Assembly: GCA_001464385.1 (NCBI GenBank)
Contig: LNFB01000155.1
Location: forward strand, 1-39,934
Direction of reading: 5' to 3'
Origin: Deltaproteobacteria bacterium Ga0077550
GTDB lineage: Bacteria > Myxococcota_A > Polyangia > Nannocystales > Nannocystaceae
DNA length: 39,934 nucleotides
Part shown: one piece after another, positions 7,594 through 18,283 of the stretch
Position numbering within the stretch: position 1 is the first letter of the stretch
Layout: each line of letters starts with the position of its first letter
The notes under the pieces: model-generated
Databases searched by the model: none
Seen by the model: the letters and a program-made list of their open reading frames with translations, nothing else
What the model was told of the DNA's origin: nothing
Made by a program: the position numbers and the translations under genes

Positions 7594-8892
7594 GTGCCCC
7601 CAGGCGGTGAACGCATCGCGGTCCTCGCGCTCCAGCGCCTCGGCGACGTCCTCACGGCGGCGCGCGTGACCGAGGCGCTCTCGCGGCGCGCGTGCACGGC
7701 GAGCGTCGAGGTGATCCACTGGGATGCGACCTCGCAGGCCGCCGCGCTGCTGCCCGGCGTCTCCGCGCGCCACGCCCTGCCCTTCGGCGGCCTGCGCCGC
7801 GCCGCGCGGGCCCACCCGCTCGCGCCGCTGCGGACGCTCAGCCGCGCGGTCGACCACATCACCGACGCCCGCGGGTTCGATCGCGTCATCAACCTCTCGT
7901 CGACGCGCTTCTCGTGCTGGCTCGCCCCCGCGCTCCTGTCCCCGGGCGGGACGGTGTCGGGCCCCTCGATCGATCCCCTCGGCCGCTATGCGGCGAGCTC
8001 CAACGCGATCACCTACCTCAACGAGTGGGGCGTCGATCCCGAGCTCAACGTCTTCGCCCACCAGGACCTCTACGCCCACGCGGCCGGCGTGCGCCTGGCC
8101 GGGTTCTCCGGGCTGCGCGAGGGCGGCGGCCGCCGCAGCGGCCCGATCGTGTTCCACCCCTTCGGCAGCGAGCGCGCCAAGGACTGGCGCACCGCCGACG
8201 ACTGGCGCGCGCTCGTCGGTCGGCTCGGCGCCACCTTCGGTCGCCCGTGCGTCCTGATGGGCGCGCCGTTCGAGGCCGAGGCGCTCGCCGACATCGCGCG
8301 GGGCACCGGCGCGACCGTGGCGACGTGGCCGCTGTCCGCCTGCGTCGGTCTCCTCGACGACGCGACGGGCCTCGTGAGCGTCGACACCGTCGCGATCCAC
8401 CTCGCTGCGCTGCTCGGCTGCCCCAACGTCGCGCTGCGTCAGGGCCCCGCGCGCGGCCTGGCGTTCGTCGCCGGGACCGCCGAGCTGTGTGTCGACGCCG
8501 AGCACGACATGGCCAGTGTCGACGAGGTCGTCGCGCTCGCCGAGCGCCACTTCTCCGAGCGTCCGATCCCGCTCGCCGCGGACCCGAGCTGGCGCACGCG
8601 CCTGAGGATCCGCGAGGGGTACCGCGACCACTACGGATTCCTCGGGCTGGCGACGCCGAGCTGGTGCCGCGCCGACGGCGACTGGAAGGTCGACGACGCC
8701 AGCGACCGGCAGTGGCGAGGCCTCTGGCGCACCAGCTTCGACGGCGAGCAGCCACCGCGCGCCGTGATCGAGGCGCTGATGAACGGGACCGGGCGCTTCG
8801 ACGCCCCGCGCTGGGACGCGCTGCTGCGCGCGCCCGACGGGCTCGGTTGTGCCGCGCGCGGCTGCGTCCGCGGATCGCAGAGTGCAGCATGA
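7594..8892 (+). CDS. Glycosyltransferase family 9 (heptosyltransferase-like)
   Basis: 432 residues, GTG start. The N-terminal Rossmann strand IAVLALQRLGDVLTAARVTEAL is typical of GT9/ADP-heptose:LPS heptosyltransferases. The donor-binding half shows IVFHPFGSERAKDWRTADDW and VSVDTVAIHLAALLGCPNV. The C-terminal ~110 residues (from about WRTRLRIREGYRDHYGF) are an extension beyond the usual GT9 length. It probably adds a sugar to a cell-surface glycan; donor and acceptor are unknown. It heads a run of four overlapping genes. Its TGA overlaps the ATG of the next gene by 4 bp. Confidence 0.88.
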   Translation: MPPGGERIAVLALQRLGDVLTAARVTEALSRRACTASVEVIHWDATSQAAALLPGVSARHALPFGGLRRAARAHPLAPLRTLSRAVDHITDARGFDRVINLSSTRFSCWLAPALLSPGGTVSGPSIDPLGRYAASSNAITYLNEWGVDPELNVFAHQDLYAHAAGVRLAGFSGLREGGGRRSGPIVFHPFGSERAKDWRTADDWRALVGRLGATFGRPCVLMGAPFEAEALADIARGTGATVATWPLSACVGLLDDATGLVSVDTVAIHLAALLGCPNVALRQGPARGLAFVAGTAELCVDAEHDMASVDEVVALAERHFSERPIPLAADPSWRTRLRIREGYRDHYGFLGLATPSWCRADGDWKVDDASDRQWRGLWRTSFDGEQPPRAVIEALMNGTGRFDAPRWDALLRAPDGLGCAARGCVRGSQSAA

Positions 8893-9443
8893 CGCGCCGA
8901 GCCACACCCCTGCTCGATCCCACCGGCCCCGCGGCCGACGGCTCCGCTGCGACGGGCGCCGTGCCCCACGCGATCGTCGGCGACAGCCTGCTCGGCATCG
9001 TCGTCGCGAACCCGCCGCCGCCGCCTCCACCCTCCGGCGAACCGACGGTCGTCTGGGTGCACGACGGCGCCGGTGGGACCGAGCCACCACCCGGCGCGAC
9101 GTCGTGCACCGTCGACGAGGCGCTGCGCTGGGCCGCCGACGGCCCGCCGCCGTGGCTGCACCGCCGACGGCTCGAGGGGATCCTCGTGCAGTACGCGGCT
9201 GATGCCCCCGCCGCGGTTCGCCGCGCCGCCCGGGGCCTGCGCGAGCGCGTCACGCCGCGCGACGTCGCCGGCCTCCGCGACCTCGCGGTGGCGTGGGGCA
9301 ACCCTGCGCTCGTCGACGCGCTCGCCCGACTCGGCGCCCACCGAGCGCCGACGTTCGCCGACCTCGCGCGGGCACTCGGCCGCAGCGACGATCCCGACGC
9401 CCCCCACTTCGCCCGGCTGTGCTGGGCCCTGGAGCACCTATGA
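8889..9443 (+). CDS. Hypothetical protein with polyproline segment
   Basis: 184 residues, [18 protein letters not shown] onward. I do not recognise a family. There is a run of seven Pro ([14 protein letters not shown]) around residue 45, followed by [20 protein letters not shown] and a helical, Ala/Arg-rich C-terminal half ending [11 protein letters not shown]. No signal peptide or membrane segment is seen. It starts inside the stop of the GT9 gene and ends inside the start of the next gene (ATGA at both junctions), so it is firmly part of the glycosyltransferase operon. A role tied to the same surface glycan is inference from position only. Confidence 0.75.
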   Translation: MTRRATPLLDPTGPAADGSAATGAVPHAIVGDSLLGIVVANPPPPPPPSGEPTVVWVHDGAGGTEPPPGATSCTVDEALRWAADGPPPWLHRRRLEGILVQYAADAPAAVRRAARGLRERVTPRDVAGLRDLAVAWGNPALVDALARLGAHRAPTFADLARALGRSDDPDAPHFARLCWALEHL

Positions 9444-9676
9444 CGCAACCGCCCAGTGCCACCGTGCCCGGCCTCGGCACGCTCGTCGCCGAGCTCGCTC
9501 AGATCAATTGCGCCCTGTGGCACGAGGAGGACGCGGCGCGCGGCGGCGACGACGTCGCGGTGGCCCGGGCCAAGCGCAACATCGACCGCCTCAACCAGCG
9601 GCGCAACGACACCATCGAGGCGATCGACGATCTCGTGATCGGCTGGGCCGCCCGCGCGCGGGGTCACCATGGCTGA
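9440..9676 (+). CDS. DUF4254-like protein, N-terminal half as a separate cistron
   Basis: 78 residues. The core ([12 protein letters not shown], then [19 protein letters not shown]) matches, from memory, the first conserved block of DUF4254 proteins: WHLEDxxR followed by a KRRIDxxNQxRxDxxExID helix. DUF4254 genes are often found next to GT9 glycosyltransferases, as here. The protein stops soon after this block. The second conserved block is in the next ORF in the +1 frame, overlapping by 8 bp. Its own ATG overlaps the previous stop (ATGA). No biochemical function is established for the family. Confidence 0.7.
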   Translation: MTQPPSATVPGLGTLVAELAQINCALWHEEDAARGGDDVAVARAKRNIDRLNQRRNDTIEAIDDLVIGWAARARGHHG

Positions 9677-9968
9677 GACCGTGGGCTCCCTCGTCGACAA
9701 GCTCACCATCGTCGAGCTGCGGCGCTTCCACACCGAGCAGGCGATGCTCAACTCGGCCGCGAGCGTCGACGTCCGTCACGCCGCCGCGATGCGCCTGCGG
9801 ATCGTCGACGAGCAGCGCGAGGATCTCCAGGCCGAGCTCGACGCGCTGTGGACCGCCATCTGCAGCGGCGCGACGCTGCCGAAGGTCTACCGCCAGCTCA
9901 AGCTCTACAACGATCCCGCGCTTCGACGCGCCAGCGGCGGCCAGCCCGGCGGCAAGCCCGACGACTGA
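9669..9968 (+). CDS. DUF4254-like protein, C-terminal half as a separate cistron
   Basis: 99 residues from an ATG 8 bp before the end of the upstream ORF. The sequence [20 protein letters not shown], then [21 protein letters not shown] and [15 protein letters not shown] corresponds to the second conserved block of DUF4254 proteins (xxAIDRLSILxLKIYHM, EQRxDLxxAIDxLLxDI, MKVYKQMKMYND; from memory). Together with the preceding 78-residue ORF it would make one near-full-length DUF4254 protein. It ends the operon and converges on the di-CxxCH lipoprotein gene with 10 bp between the stops. Confidence 0.7.
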   Translation: MAETVGSLVDKLTIVELRRFHTEQAMLNSAASVDVRHAAAMRLRIVDEQREDLQAELDALWTAICSGATLPKVYRQLKLYNDPALRRASGGQPGGKPDD

Positions 9969-9978
9969 ACGCGCCTGC

Positions 9979-11067
9979 TCATTCGCACGGCGGCTCGGTC
10001 ATGCCCGCGATCCACTCGCTGATCAGATCGGCCCCGAAATCGTCGGCCAGGAGGCTCGGCAGCTCGGGCATCTTGATCTCGGGATCCGTCGTACGCATTC
10101 GGAACGGCACGATGCTCCGGTCGGGATCGCCGGGCCAGATGTCGACCTGGTTGCCGCCCGCGCCACCGCCCGCCGCCGCCGGCACCTTGCACACGCCGTA
10201 CTTCGCGGGGTCGTCCTCCCAGTAGAGGAACGACAGACCGCTGGGCCCGCCCCCGGCGCCGGGGCGATGGCAGTGGGCACAGTTGCCGTGGAGGTACGAG
10301 CGCGCGCGCAGGGCGAGGTCGCCGTCCCCGGCCGGTGGCGTGAACGCGGGCAGATCCGCCGCGGGCCCCGGCGAGACCTCGAAGAGGCCGAGCTCGCTGA
10401 ACAGATCGATCTGATTGCCGGCGCCCGGCGCGTCGGCGGGCGCATCGACGTTGAGCTGGTGCGTCGTCGGTCCGAGCACACGGGCGACATCATCGCGGGC
10501 GTGGCAGTCCTCGCACGTGTTCTGATCGGGCACGAGGTAGAGCTGCGTCGCCGGCTGGCCCTCGGCGTCGACGTACGCGAGATCGACGTCGGCGCCACCC
10601 TTGATCCGCGTCGCCTCGACCTGCTCGTCGTCCCACAGGTAGATGTACGACTCCCAGCCCGTCGTCTCGTGGATGAGCAGGCGGGTCTCGACGATCCGCG
10701 GCGCGTCGGCGTCGTCGCTGCGATCGGTGTCGAAGAAGAACGTCTTGATGAAGATCGTGCCCTCGGGGAACGACCACTCGTCCTGTTCGGTGACGCCGAT
10801 CTTGCCGCCCTCGGGCAGCCGCATGTAGCGGCCCTTGCCGGCGAAGTCGGCCCACAGCGGGGCCGCCACGGTGTACGAGATCACGCCCTCGGCCGGCTGT
10901 TGATCGACGAGCGCCCCCTCGAAGAAGCCCCAGTCCGAGAGGCGATCATACGGGGGATCGCCCGGATCGACGGCCGTGGTGTCGGACCCCGACTCGCCGG
11001 CGCCGCCGTCCGCGGAACCGCAGGCACACACGACGGCGAAGACGGAGCAGAGGGCCGAGCGCGTCAT
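9979..11067 (-). CDS. TIGR03806/HNE_0200-type lipoprotein with two CxxCH motifs
   Basis: 362 residues. Signal MTRSALCSVFAVVCACGSADG, then a short Gly/Ser/Asp linker. The conserved body RLSDWGFFEGALVDQQPAEG, TVAAPLWADFAGKGRYMRLP and FPEGTIFIKTFFF is the signature I know from the TIGR03806 family. Two CxxCH sites are present: CEDCH (residues 185-189) and CAHCH (263-267), suggesting c-type haem attachment outside the cytoplasm. In other bacteria this family is paired with the TIGR03805 beta-helix protein, which is the gene 10 bp upstream here. Function is unknown; a surface redox role is inference. The ATG chosen directly precedes the signal peptide. Confidence 0.85.
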   Translation of the reverse strand: MTRSALCSVFAVVCACGSADGGAGESGSDTTAVDPGDPPYDRLSDWGFFEGALVDQQPAEGVISYTVAAPLWADFAGKGRYMRLPEGGKIGVTEQDEWSFPEGTIFIKTFFFDTDRSDDADAPRIVETRLLIHETTGWESYIYLWDDEQVEATRIKGGADVDLAYVDAEGQPATQLYLVPDQNTCEDCHARDDVARVLGPTTHQLNVDAPADAPGAGNQIDLFSELGLFEVSPGPAADLPAFTPPAGDGDLALRARSYLHGNCAHCHRPGAGGGPSGLSFLYWEDDPAKYGVCKVPAAAGGGAGGNQVDIWPGDPDRSIVPFRMRTTDPEIKMPELPSLLADDFGADLISEWIAGMTEPPCE

Positions 11068-11077
11068 GATCGGCTCC

Positions 11078-12367
11078 TCACTCGGTGGGCAGCGGGTCGT
11101 GGCTGCACGCCACCAGGCTGACATCCGTGCTGATGCCCATGCCCTGCGCGCAGAGATCGGCGTCCATGAAGCGCACCGAGGCGGCCTCGGCGACACAGTT
11201 GGACAGGGCACCGTCCGTGTTGTCCTTGTCGGCGGCGAAACACCCGTCGAAGACGATGTCCGGCGTCGGCATCGCCATGCCGGTCAGCAGCGACAACAGC
11301 GGATCGGGATCCGAGCCGTTGTTGGTGTACGTGTTGTCGTGGATGAAGTTGCCCTCCGAGTAGATGTCGTACTCGGGATCGTTCGGCGGCTCGAAGAGGC
11401 CGGACTCGGAGCTGTAGGCGATGAGCCCGACGCCGACGCTGCGGTTGTTGGCCACCTGGTTGTCGTGGACCTCGTTGCCATCGGCCGCGAGCACCAGGAT
11501 CCCCACGCCGGGCGGCACGATGCCGACGACCGTGCCGGGGTCGGCGAAGTTGTCGGTGTTGTTGTCGTGGATGTCGTTCTCGTACATGTTGGTGCGCTTG
11601 CCGTCCTTGACGTCGAGGCCCGGCAGGTTGAACACCAAGATGCCCGCGGTGTTCGCGTAGGCCTCGTTGCGGCGCACGATCGCGTCGGTGGAATTCTCGA
11701 CCTCGATGCCGGCGACGTTGTCGTGGGCGACCGAGTCTTCGATGATGATCTGCGTCGACTGGCCGACGTAGATGCCCGCATCGCGGGCGCCGGCGACCAG
11801 GCAGTCGCGGATGACGACGCCGTTCGCCTGAACCGGGTAGAGGCCGTAGGCGCCGTTGTCGAGGGAGTGCTCGGCCTCCCAGATCACGTCGACGCGCTCG
11901 AAGGTGACGTTCTCGACCTGGTCGGCGCGGATGCCATCGCCGGGCGTGTTGCGGACCATGAAGTCCTGCATCGTGACGTCGTTGCCCTTGACGAGCAGGC
12001 CGTTGCCGCCGGTCTGCTGGGCGGTGAAGTCGAGGATGGTCATGTCACGGCCCGCGCCGCGCAGCGTGATCCCGTTCGACTGCAGGGTCAGCTGCCGGGT
12101 GGGCTTGAACTCGCCCGCGCCCAGGCACACGGTCATGCCGTCGGTCGCGTCGACGAAGGCCTCGGCGAGGGCGGTCTGATCGTCCTCGCTCGGCTCGACG
12201 TAGAGGTTGCAGCCCTCCGGCAGCGCGCCCGTGGTGCCGCCGCTGCTGTCGGCGTTGGCCGTGTCACCGGTGCCGCTGTCGGTCCCGTCGCCGCCGCTGT
12301 CCGAGGCGCAGGCAGCCAAGAGTGAGGCGAGAAGGGCGGTGCGGAGCTTCGCGTCGGTGACGATCAT
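11078..12367 (-). CDS. Parallel beta-helix lipoprotein (TIGR03805-like)
   Basis: 429 residues. Signal MIVTDAKLRTALLASLLAAC with lipobox, short linker, then a long right-handed beta-helix: repeated xGIxLRGAGRDxTILDF, GNGLLVKGNDVTMQDFMVRN, GIEVENSTDAIVRRNEAY and GVGILVLAADGNEVHDNQVANN units of about 22-25 residues. This resembles carbohydrate-binding or lyase-like NosD/CASH repeats. No catalytic triad is identifiable. It is immediately followed by the TIGR03806-type gene, the pairing known in other genomes. It probably sits on the outer membrane surface; ligand unknown. Confidence 0.87.
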   Translation of the reverse strand: MIVTDAKLRTALLASLLAACASDSGGDGTDSGTGDTANADSSGGTTGALPEGCNLYVEPSEDDQTALAEAFVDATDGMTVCLGAGEFKPTRQLTLQSNGITLRGAGRDMTILDFTAQQTGGNGLLVKGNDVTMQDFMVRNTPGDGIRADQVENVTFERVDVIWEAEHSLDNGAYGLYPVQANGVVIRDCLVAGARDAGIYVGQSTQIIIEDSVAHDNVAGIEVENSTDAIVRRNEAYANTAGILVFNLPGLDVKDGKRTNMYENDIHDNNTDNFADPGTVVGIVPPGVGILVLAADGNEVHDNQVANNRSVGVGLIAYSSESGLFEPPNDPEYDIYSEGNFIHDNTYTNNGSDPDPLLSLLTGMAMPTPDIVFDGCFAADKDNTDGALSNCVAEAASVRFMDADLCAQGMGISTDVSLVACSHDPLPTE

Positions 12368-12492
12368 GGGCGGTTCCTCGAGGCGCGGGAGATTCCCGCA
12401 GGTCGCAGTAGAGGTCGGGGCGAGGTTCCCCCTCGCCTGCATGGGGCCCGCCCTGCACCCCGATGGGGCGCGGGCGGGCGCGGACACAACGC

Positions 12493-13554
12493 TCACTCGG
12501 CGTTGAGGATCATCGTGAACACGACGTTGTTCGCCGTGCCCGCGCGGCCCTCGGCGACGACCGAGCCGCCGACCGACGCCGTGAAGTCCTCGCCGGTCTG
12601 CATGCCGCCGAGGATCACGAAGATGCCCGTGTCGGTGGTCGCGTCGGCGACGATGGTGTTGTCGGCCGCCACGTAGCGGATGACCGCGGCGCTGCCGGGC
12701 GCCGCCTCGACCACGGCGCCCGCGATCGGCATGCCGGCCGCGTCGCGGACCAGGCCGACGATGCCGCCGGCATCACCGAGGGGCAGGAGCTCCGCGGGCA
12801 CATCGACGTCCGTGCCGAGCGCGGTCGACCAGGCGTCGAGCGAGGCGGTCGGGACCAGCCACAGGTCGTGGATGCCGTTCGCGACGCCGTACGCCGAACC
12901 CTCGGCCGGCGACGCGAGGCCGGTCGCGGTGAGGTAGGCGCCGGGCGCCTCGACCAGGGCGATGATCGCGATGGCCGCGCTGATCGGGACCTCGGTGGTG
13001 ACGTCGAGGCGGCCGTCGGCGCCCGAGGTGGCCTCGGCCAGGGCGTCGGCGCCGGCCGGGTTGGTGATCGCGTTGAGGGCGGCGGCGACCTTCATCGTCG
13101 CGCCTTCGGTCGGCGCGAGCGTCGAGAAGTCGAACACGGTGCCGGTGATGCGGGTGTTGCAGCCGGCGTCGGTCATCGACGGGGTCGGGTCACAGACGGC
13201 GTCGGCGTTGAGCGGCACGTCGGTGAAGATCGTGCAGACGCCCGAGGCACAGTCCGAGTTCGCGGTGCACGCGGCGCCATCGGCGTTCGGTCCGCCGACG
13301 CCGTAGCACTCGCCGGCGGGGCCGCCGGTGGTGTCCGCACCGCCGCTGCTCGCCGAGTCGGTGTCCGTCGCGCTCACCGTCGAGGTGGCGCTGTCGGTCG
13401 CGCTGGCGGTCGCGCTGTCGGTGGCGGAGGCGGAGGCGGTCGCCTCGGTGTCCGAGGCCGCCGTCCCAGCGCCGGTGTCGTCGCCGTCGTCGGCAGCACA
13501 CGCGCCCAGGGCGAGGGCCGAACCAAGGATCAATGCTTTGCGAACGTTCAACAT
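12493..13554 (-). CDS. Lipoprotein with carboxypeptidase-regulatory-like domain
   Basis: 353 residues. Signal MLNVRKALILGSALALGACA (lipobox LGAC), then a Ser/Ala/Thr/Asp linker with repeated SATAS/TDSAT units, a small Cys-rich stretch (ECYGVGG, ACTANSDCASGVC, VCDPTPS) and a beta-rich remainder. The segment GIVGLVRDAAGMPIAGAVVEA with later TDTGIFVILGG has the shape of a carboxypeptidase regulatory-like (transthyretin-fold) domain. The same kind of start, NTRITGTVFDF, occurs about 120 residues earlier. It is first in a three-gene minus-strand unit with the beta-helix and di-CxxCH proteins (125 bp gap), so a joint surface complex is possible. Confidence 0.8.
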   Translation of the reverse strand: MLNVRKALILGSALALGACAADDGDDTGAGTAASDTEATASASATDSATASATDSATSTVSATDTDSASSGGADTTGGPAGECYGVGGPNADGAACTANSDCASGVCTIFTDVPLNADAVCDPTPSMTDAGCNTRITGTVFDFSTLAPTEGATMKVAAALNAITNPAGADALAEATSGADGRLDVTTEVPISAAIAIIALVEAPGAYLTATGLASPAEGSAYGVANGIHDLWLVPTASLDAWSTALGTDVDVPAELLPLGDAGGIVGLVRDAAGMPIAGAVVEAAPGSAAVIRYVAADNTIVADATTDTGIFVILGGMQTGEDFTASVGGSVVAEGRAGTANNVVFTMILNAE

Positions 13555-13756
13555 CGCGTCGTCTGCCTTCTGCGGTAAGTGGGGCGGCGGTGCCCGGCGC
13601 CCGGCCATGGCCGGGACGCACGTCGGGTTCGCCGGCCGCGGAGCCTAGCAGGGCGGTCAGGGGCCGCCAAGGCGGACGGCGCGCGGGCGCGCGGCGCGAA
13701 CGGGCGCGCGCCATGGGGGCGAGGGGCGGATGTGCACGATCGGTCACCTCGTCGGG

Positions 13757-13812
13757 GATGGGACGGGGCGGGAACGGGCACGGGCGGGAACGGGCACGGG
13801 CACGGGCACGGC
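13757..13812. repeat. Short tandem GC repeat (GGGCAC / GGGAAC units)
   Basis: About 55 bp of direct repeats built from six-base units of GGGAAC, GGGCAC and GGGCGG, between the 5' end of the carboxypeptidase-regulatory-like lipoprotein gene (start 13554) and the 3' end of lolA. No ORF with family features covers it. It lies directly downstream of the lolA hairpin on the minus strand. Confidence 0.7.
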
Positions 13813-13847
13813 GAAGGCTGGCGAACGCTTTGCGTTCGTCAGCCTTC
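13813..13847 (-). terminator. Strong hairpin overlapping the lolA stop codon
   Basis: Arms at 13813-13827 and 13833-13847 pair over 15 bp (14 Watson-Crick pairs and one mismatch or G-T wobble) around a 5-nt loop. The lolA TGA (13839-13841) lies inside the downstream-sequence arm, so the last codons and stop are part of the stem. No T-tract follows on the minus strand. It could therefore be a U-less terminator or an mRNA 3'-end stabiliser rather than a classical intrinsic terminator. Confidence 0.6.
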
Positions 13848-14555
13848 GATCTCCGTGAACCCCTTCGGCTTCACGAACACGAACGCATCATCGCCGAGGC
13901 CGCCGTTGCGCTTCACGCCGCTCAGCACGAAGTGGTTCGTGCTCCCGTCGCCGTTCAGCACCACGAACGCATCCACGCGGCCGGTCGCGTCGTCGACCAC
14001 CAGCAGCAGCTGCTGGTAGTGCGGGCTCTTCTTCAGCGGCTGCATCTGCACGACGGTGTGCGCGGGCTGGCCGTAGCGCTTGATCAGCTTCTCGCCGGCG
14101 ATGCGGACCTTGAAGTCGTCGAGGAGCTGGCGGCCGCCGAAGAGGAACTTCTCGGCGCCGGCGAAATCCGAGCTGTCGACGTCCTTGCGCAGCACCTGCT
14201 TGGTGTCCCGCTCGACCACGCGCACCGTGTTGCCGTCGACCCAGAAGTCGGGGTTGTCCTCGCCCTGGTAGTCCCACACCATCTTGCCGGGCTTCTTCAC
14301 CCGCAGCGTGCCGTCGCTCACCGTCTTGGTGCCGTACACCGGGTGGACGTACGTCTGCTTGAACGTCGACTCGAAGTCGGTGGTGTCGTCGTAGAACTTC
14401 TGGACCTTCGCCAGCAGCTTGCTGGCCGCGCCCTTCTCCGCGACGGGCTCGGCGCCGGCGAAGTCGTCGACGGCCGGCAGCGGCTCGGGGTCGGCGGGCT
14501 TGGCGGGCGCGCTGCAGGCGAGACCGTACGAGAGCATGCAGGTGACGAGATCCAT
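13839..14555 (-). CDS. lolA: Outer-membrane lipoprotein carrier protein LolA-like
   Basis: 238 residues. The body has the LolA pattern: helix KLLAKVQKFYDDTTDFESTF, then KQTYVHPVYGTKTVSDGTLR, KKPGKMVWDYQGEDNPDFWV, DGNTVRVVERDTKQVL and repeated beta strands to VFVKPKGFTEIEG. It should carry lipoproteins across the periplasm from LolCDE to the outer membrane, fitting the many lipoproteins in this window. The N-terminus MDLVTCMLSYGLACSAP is a short, atypical export signal; a non-canonical lipobox (GLAC) is possible. It lies 141 bp downstream of ftsK on the same strand, a neighbourhood also seen in Escherichia coli (ftsK-lolA). Confidence 0.88.
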   Translation of the reverse strand: MDLVTCMLSYGLACSAPAKPADPEPLPAVDDFAGAEPVAEKGAASKLLAKVQKFYDDTTDFESTFKQTYVHPVYGTKTVSDGTLRVKKPGKMVWDYQGEDNPDFWVDGNTVRVVERDTKQVLRKDVDSSDFAGAEKFLFGGRQLLDDFKVRIAGEKLIKRYGQPAHTVVQMQPLKKSPHYQQLLLVVDDATGRVDAFVVLNGDGSTNHFVLSGVKRNGGLGDDAFVFVKPKGFTEIEG

Positions 14556-14696
14556 GGCGGCGGGCTCCGGTTCGCCGCAGCGTAGCGCCGCGGCCCTACC
14601 CTGTCGACGCACGAGCCGCGGTTTGGGATGCAATCCGCGGCCGGCCCGCGACGCCGGCCGGGCGGCCGCCCTGCACTGGAGCCCGGCGGGAGCGCG

Positions 14697-17348
<2,652 letters not shown>

Positions 17349-17402
17349 TTTTCCTCGGAAACTCGGTGACTTAGGACGTCTGCTCGGGCAGCGTCCCCTC
17401 GT

Positions 17403-17430
17403 ATCCTACATAGTCCCACACGGAACTCAA
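17403..17430 (-). promoter_or_regulatory. Probable sigma-70-type promoter of ftsK
   Basis: On the minus strand TTGAGT (17430-17425) and TAGGAT (17408-17403) are separated by 16 bp. They lie about 55 bp before the ftsK ATG, in the locally AT-richer part of the divergent spacer. Each hexamer matches consensus at four of six positions. Nothing experimental supports it. Confidence 0.5.
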
Positions 17431-17433
17431 GCA

Positions 17434-17450
17434 AACGCCGGAACGGCGTT
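17434..17450. repeat. Perfect 7-bp inverted repeat in the ftsK/OmpA-lipoprotein divergent spacer
   Basis: AACGCCG (17434-17440), a 3-bp spacer, and CGGCGTT (17444-17450) form a perfect palindrome between the two divergent genes. It lies just upstream of the predicted ftsK -35 box and 27 bp before the other start codon. It could be an operator acting on both genes, or a leader hairpin of the plus-strand transcript. Confidence 0.45.
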
Positions 17451-17476
17451 GGAACGGGTGTACCTTCGTCCGCCCC

Positions 17477-18271
17477 ATGCGACGCGCCACGCTTCTCGTG
17501 CTCCTGTGCTCACTCTCCCTCGTCGGCGGCTGCAAGGCCAAGAAACTGCAGGCCGAGCTCGACCGCACCAAGGGCGAGCTCGCCCAGACCAAGGGTGACC
17601 TCGACAAGTCCCGCTCCGAGAACGACGCGCTCAGCAAGCAGAACGTCTCGTACGAGAAGCGGATCGCCGAGCTCGAGGGTGAGCTCGCCCAGCTCAACGC
17701 GCAGATCGAGGACCTCGCCAAGGAGCAGGGCATGAGCGCCAAGGAGCTCGCCGAGCTCCGCGCCGAGAAGGCCAAGCGCGACGCCGAGCTCAAGGTCTAC
17801 AAGGATCTGTTCGGGCGCCTCAAGGCGCTCGTCGACGCCGGCACCATCGAGGTCGTGTTCCGCAAGGGCCGCATGGTCGTCAAGCTGTCCGACTCGATCC
17901 TCTTCGACTCGGGCAAGACCAAGCTGCGCCCCGAGGGCGAGGCCGCGGTCGCGCAGCTCGTGCCCGCGCTGAAGAGCGTCGGCGACCGCGAGTTCCTCGT
18001 CGCCGGCCACACCGACAACATCCCGATCAAGACCGCCCGGTTCAAGAGCAACTGGGAGCTGAGCACCGCGCGCGCCGTCGTGATGGTCGACGCGATGATC
18101 GAGCAGGGCTACCCCGCCGCGCAGCTCGGCGCCGCCGGCTTCGCCGAGTTCGACCCGGCCGCCGACAACAGCACGCCCGAGACCCGCGCGCAGAACCGCC
18201 GCATCGAGATCGTGCTCATGCCGCTGCTCGGGGACATCCCGGGCATGCAAGAGATGCTCAAGAAGAAGTAG
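17477..18271 (+). CDS. Coiled-coil lipoprotein with OmpA/MotB peptidoglycan-binding domain
   Basis: 264 residues. Signal MRRATLLVLLCSLSLVGGCK (lipobox, Cys 19). Residues about 24-115 are a continuous charged coiled coil (QAELDRTKGELAQTKGDLDK onward). The C-terminal OmpA-like domain starts about IEVVFRKGRMVVKLSDSILF, with DSGKTKLRPEG, GHTDNIPIKTARFKSNWELS and AQNRRIEIVL, which carry the Asp and Arg that bind diaminopimelate in peptidoglycan. It should tether the outer membrane to the cell wall across the periplasm. It ends 12 bp from the convergent unknown gene. Confidence 0.92.
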   Translation: MRRATLLVLLCSLSLVGGCKAKKLQAELDRTKGELAQTKGDLDKSRSENDALSKQNVSYEKRIAELEGELAQLNAQIEDLAKEQGMSAKELAELRAEKAKRDAELKVYKDLFGRLKALVDAGTIEVVFRKGRMVVKLSDSILFDSGKTKLRPEGEAAVAQLVPALKSVGDREFLVAGHTDNIPIKTARFKSNWELSTARAVVMVDAMIEQGYPAAQLGAAGFAEFDPAADNSTPETRAQNRRIEIVLMPLLGDIPGMQEMLKKK

Positions 18272-18283
18272 GCCGCGTCGGCG

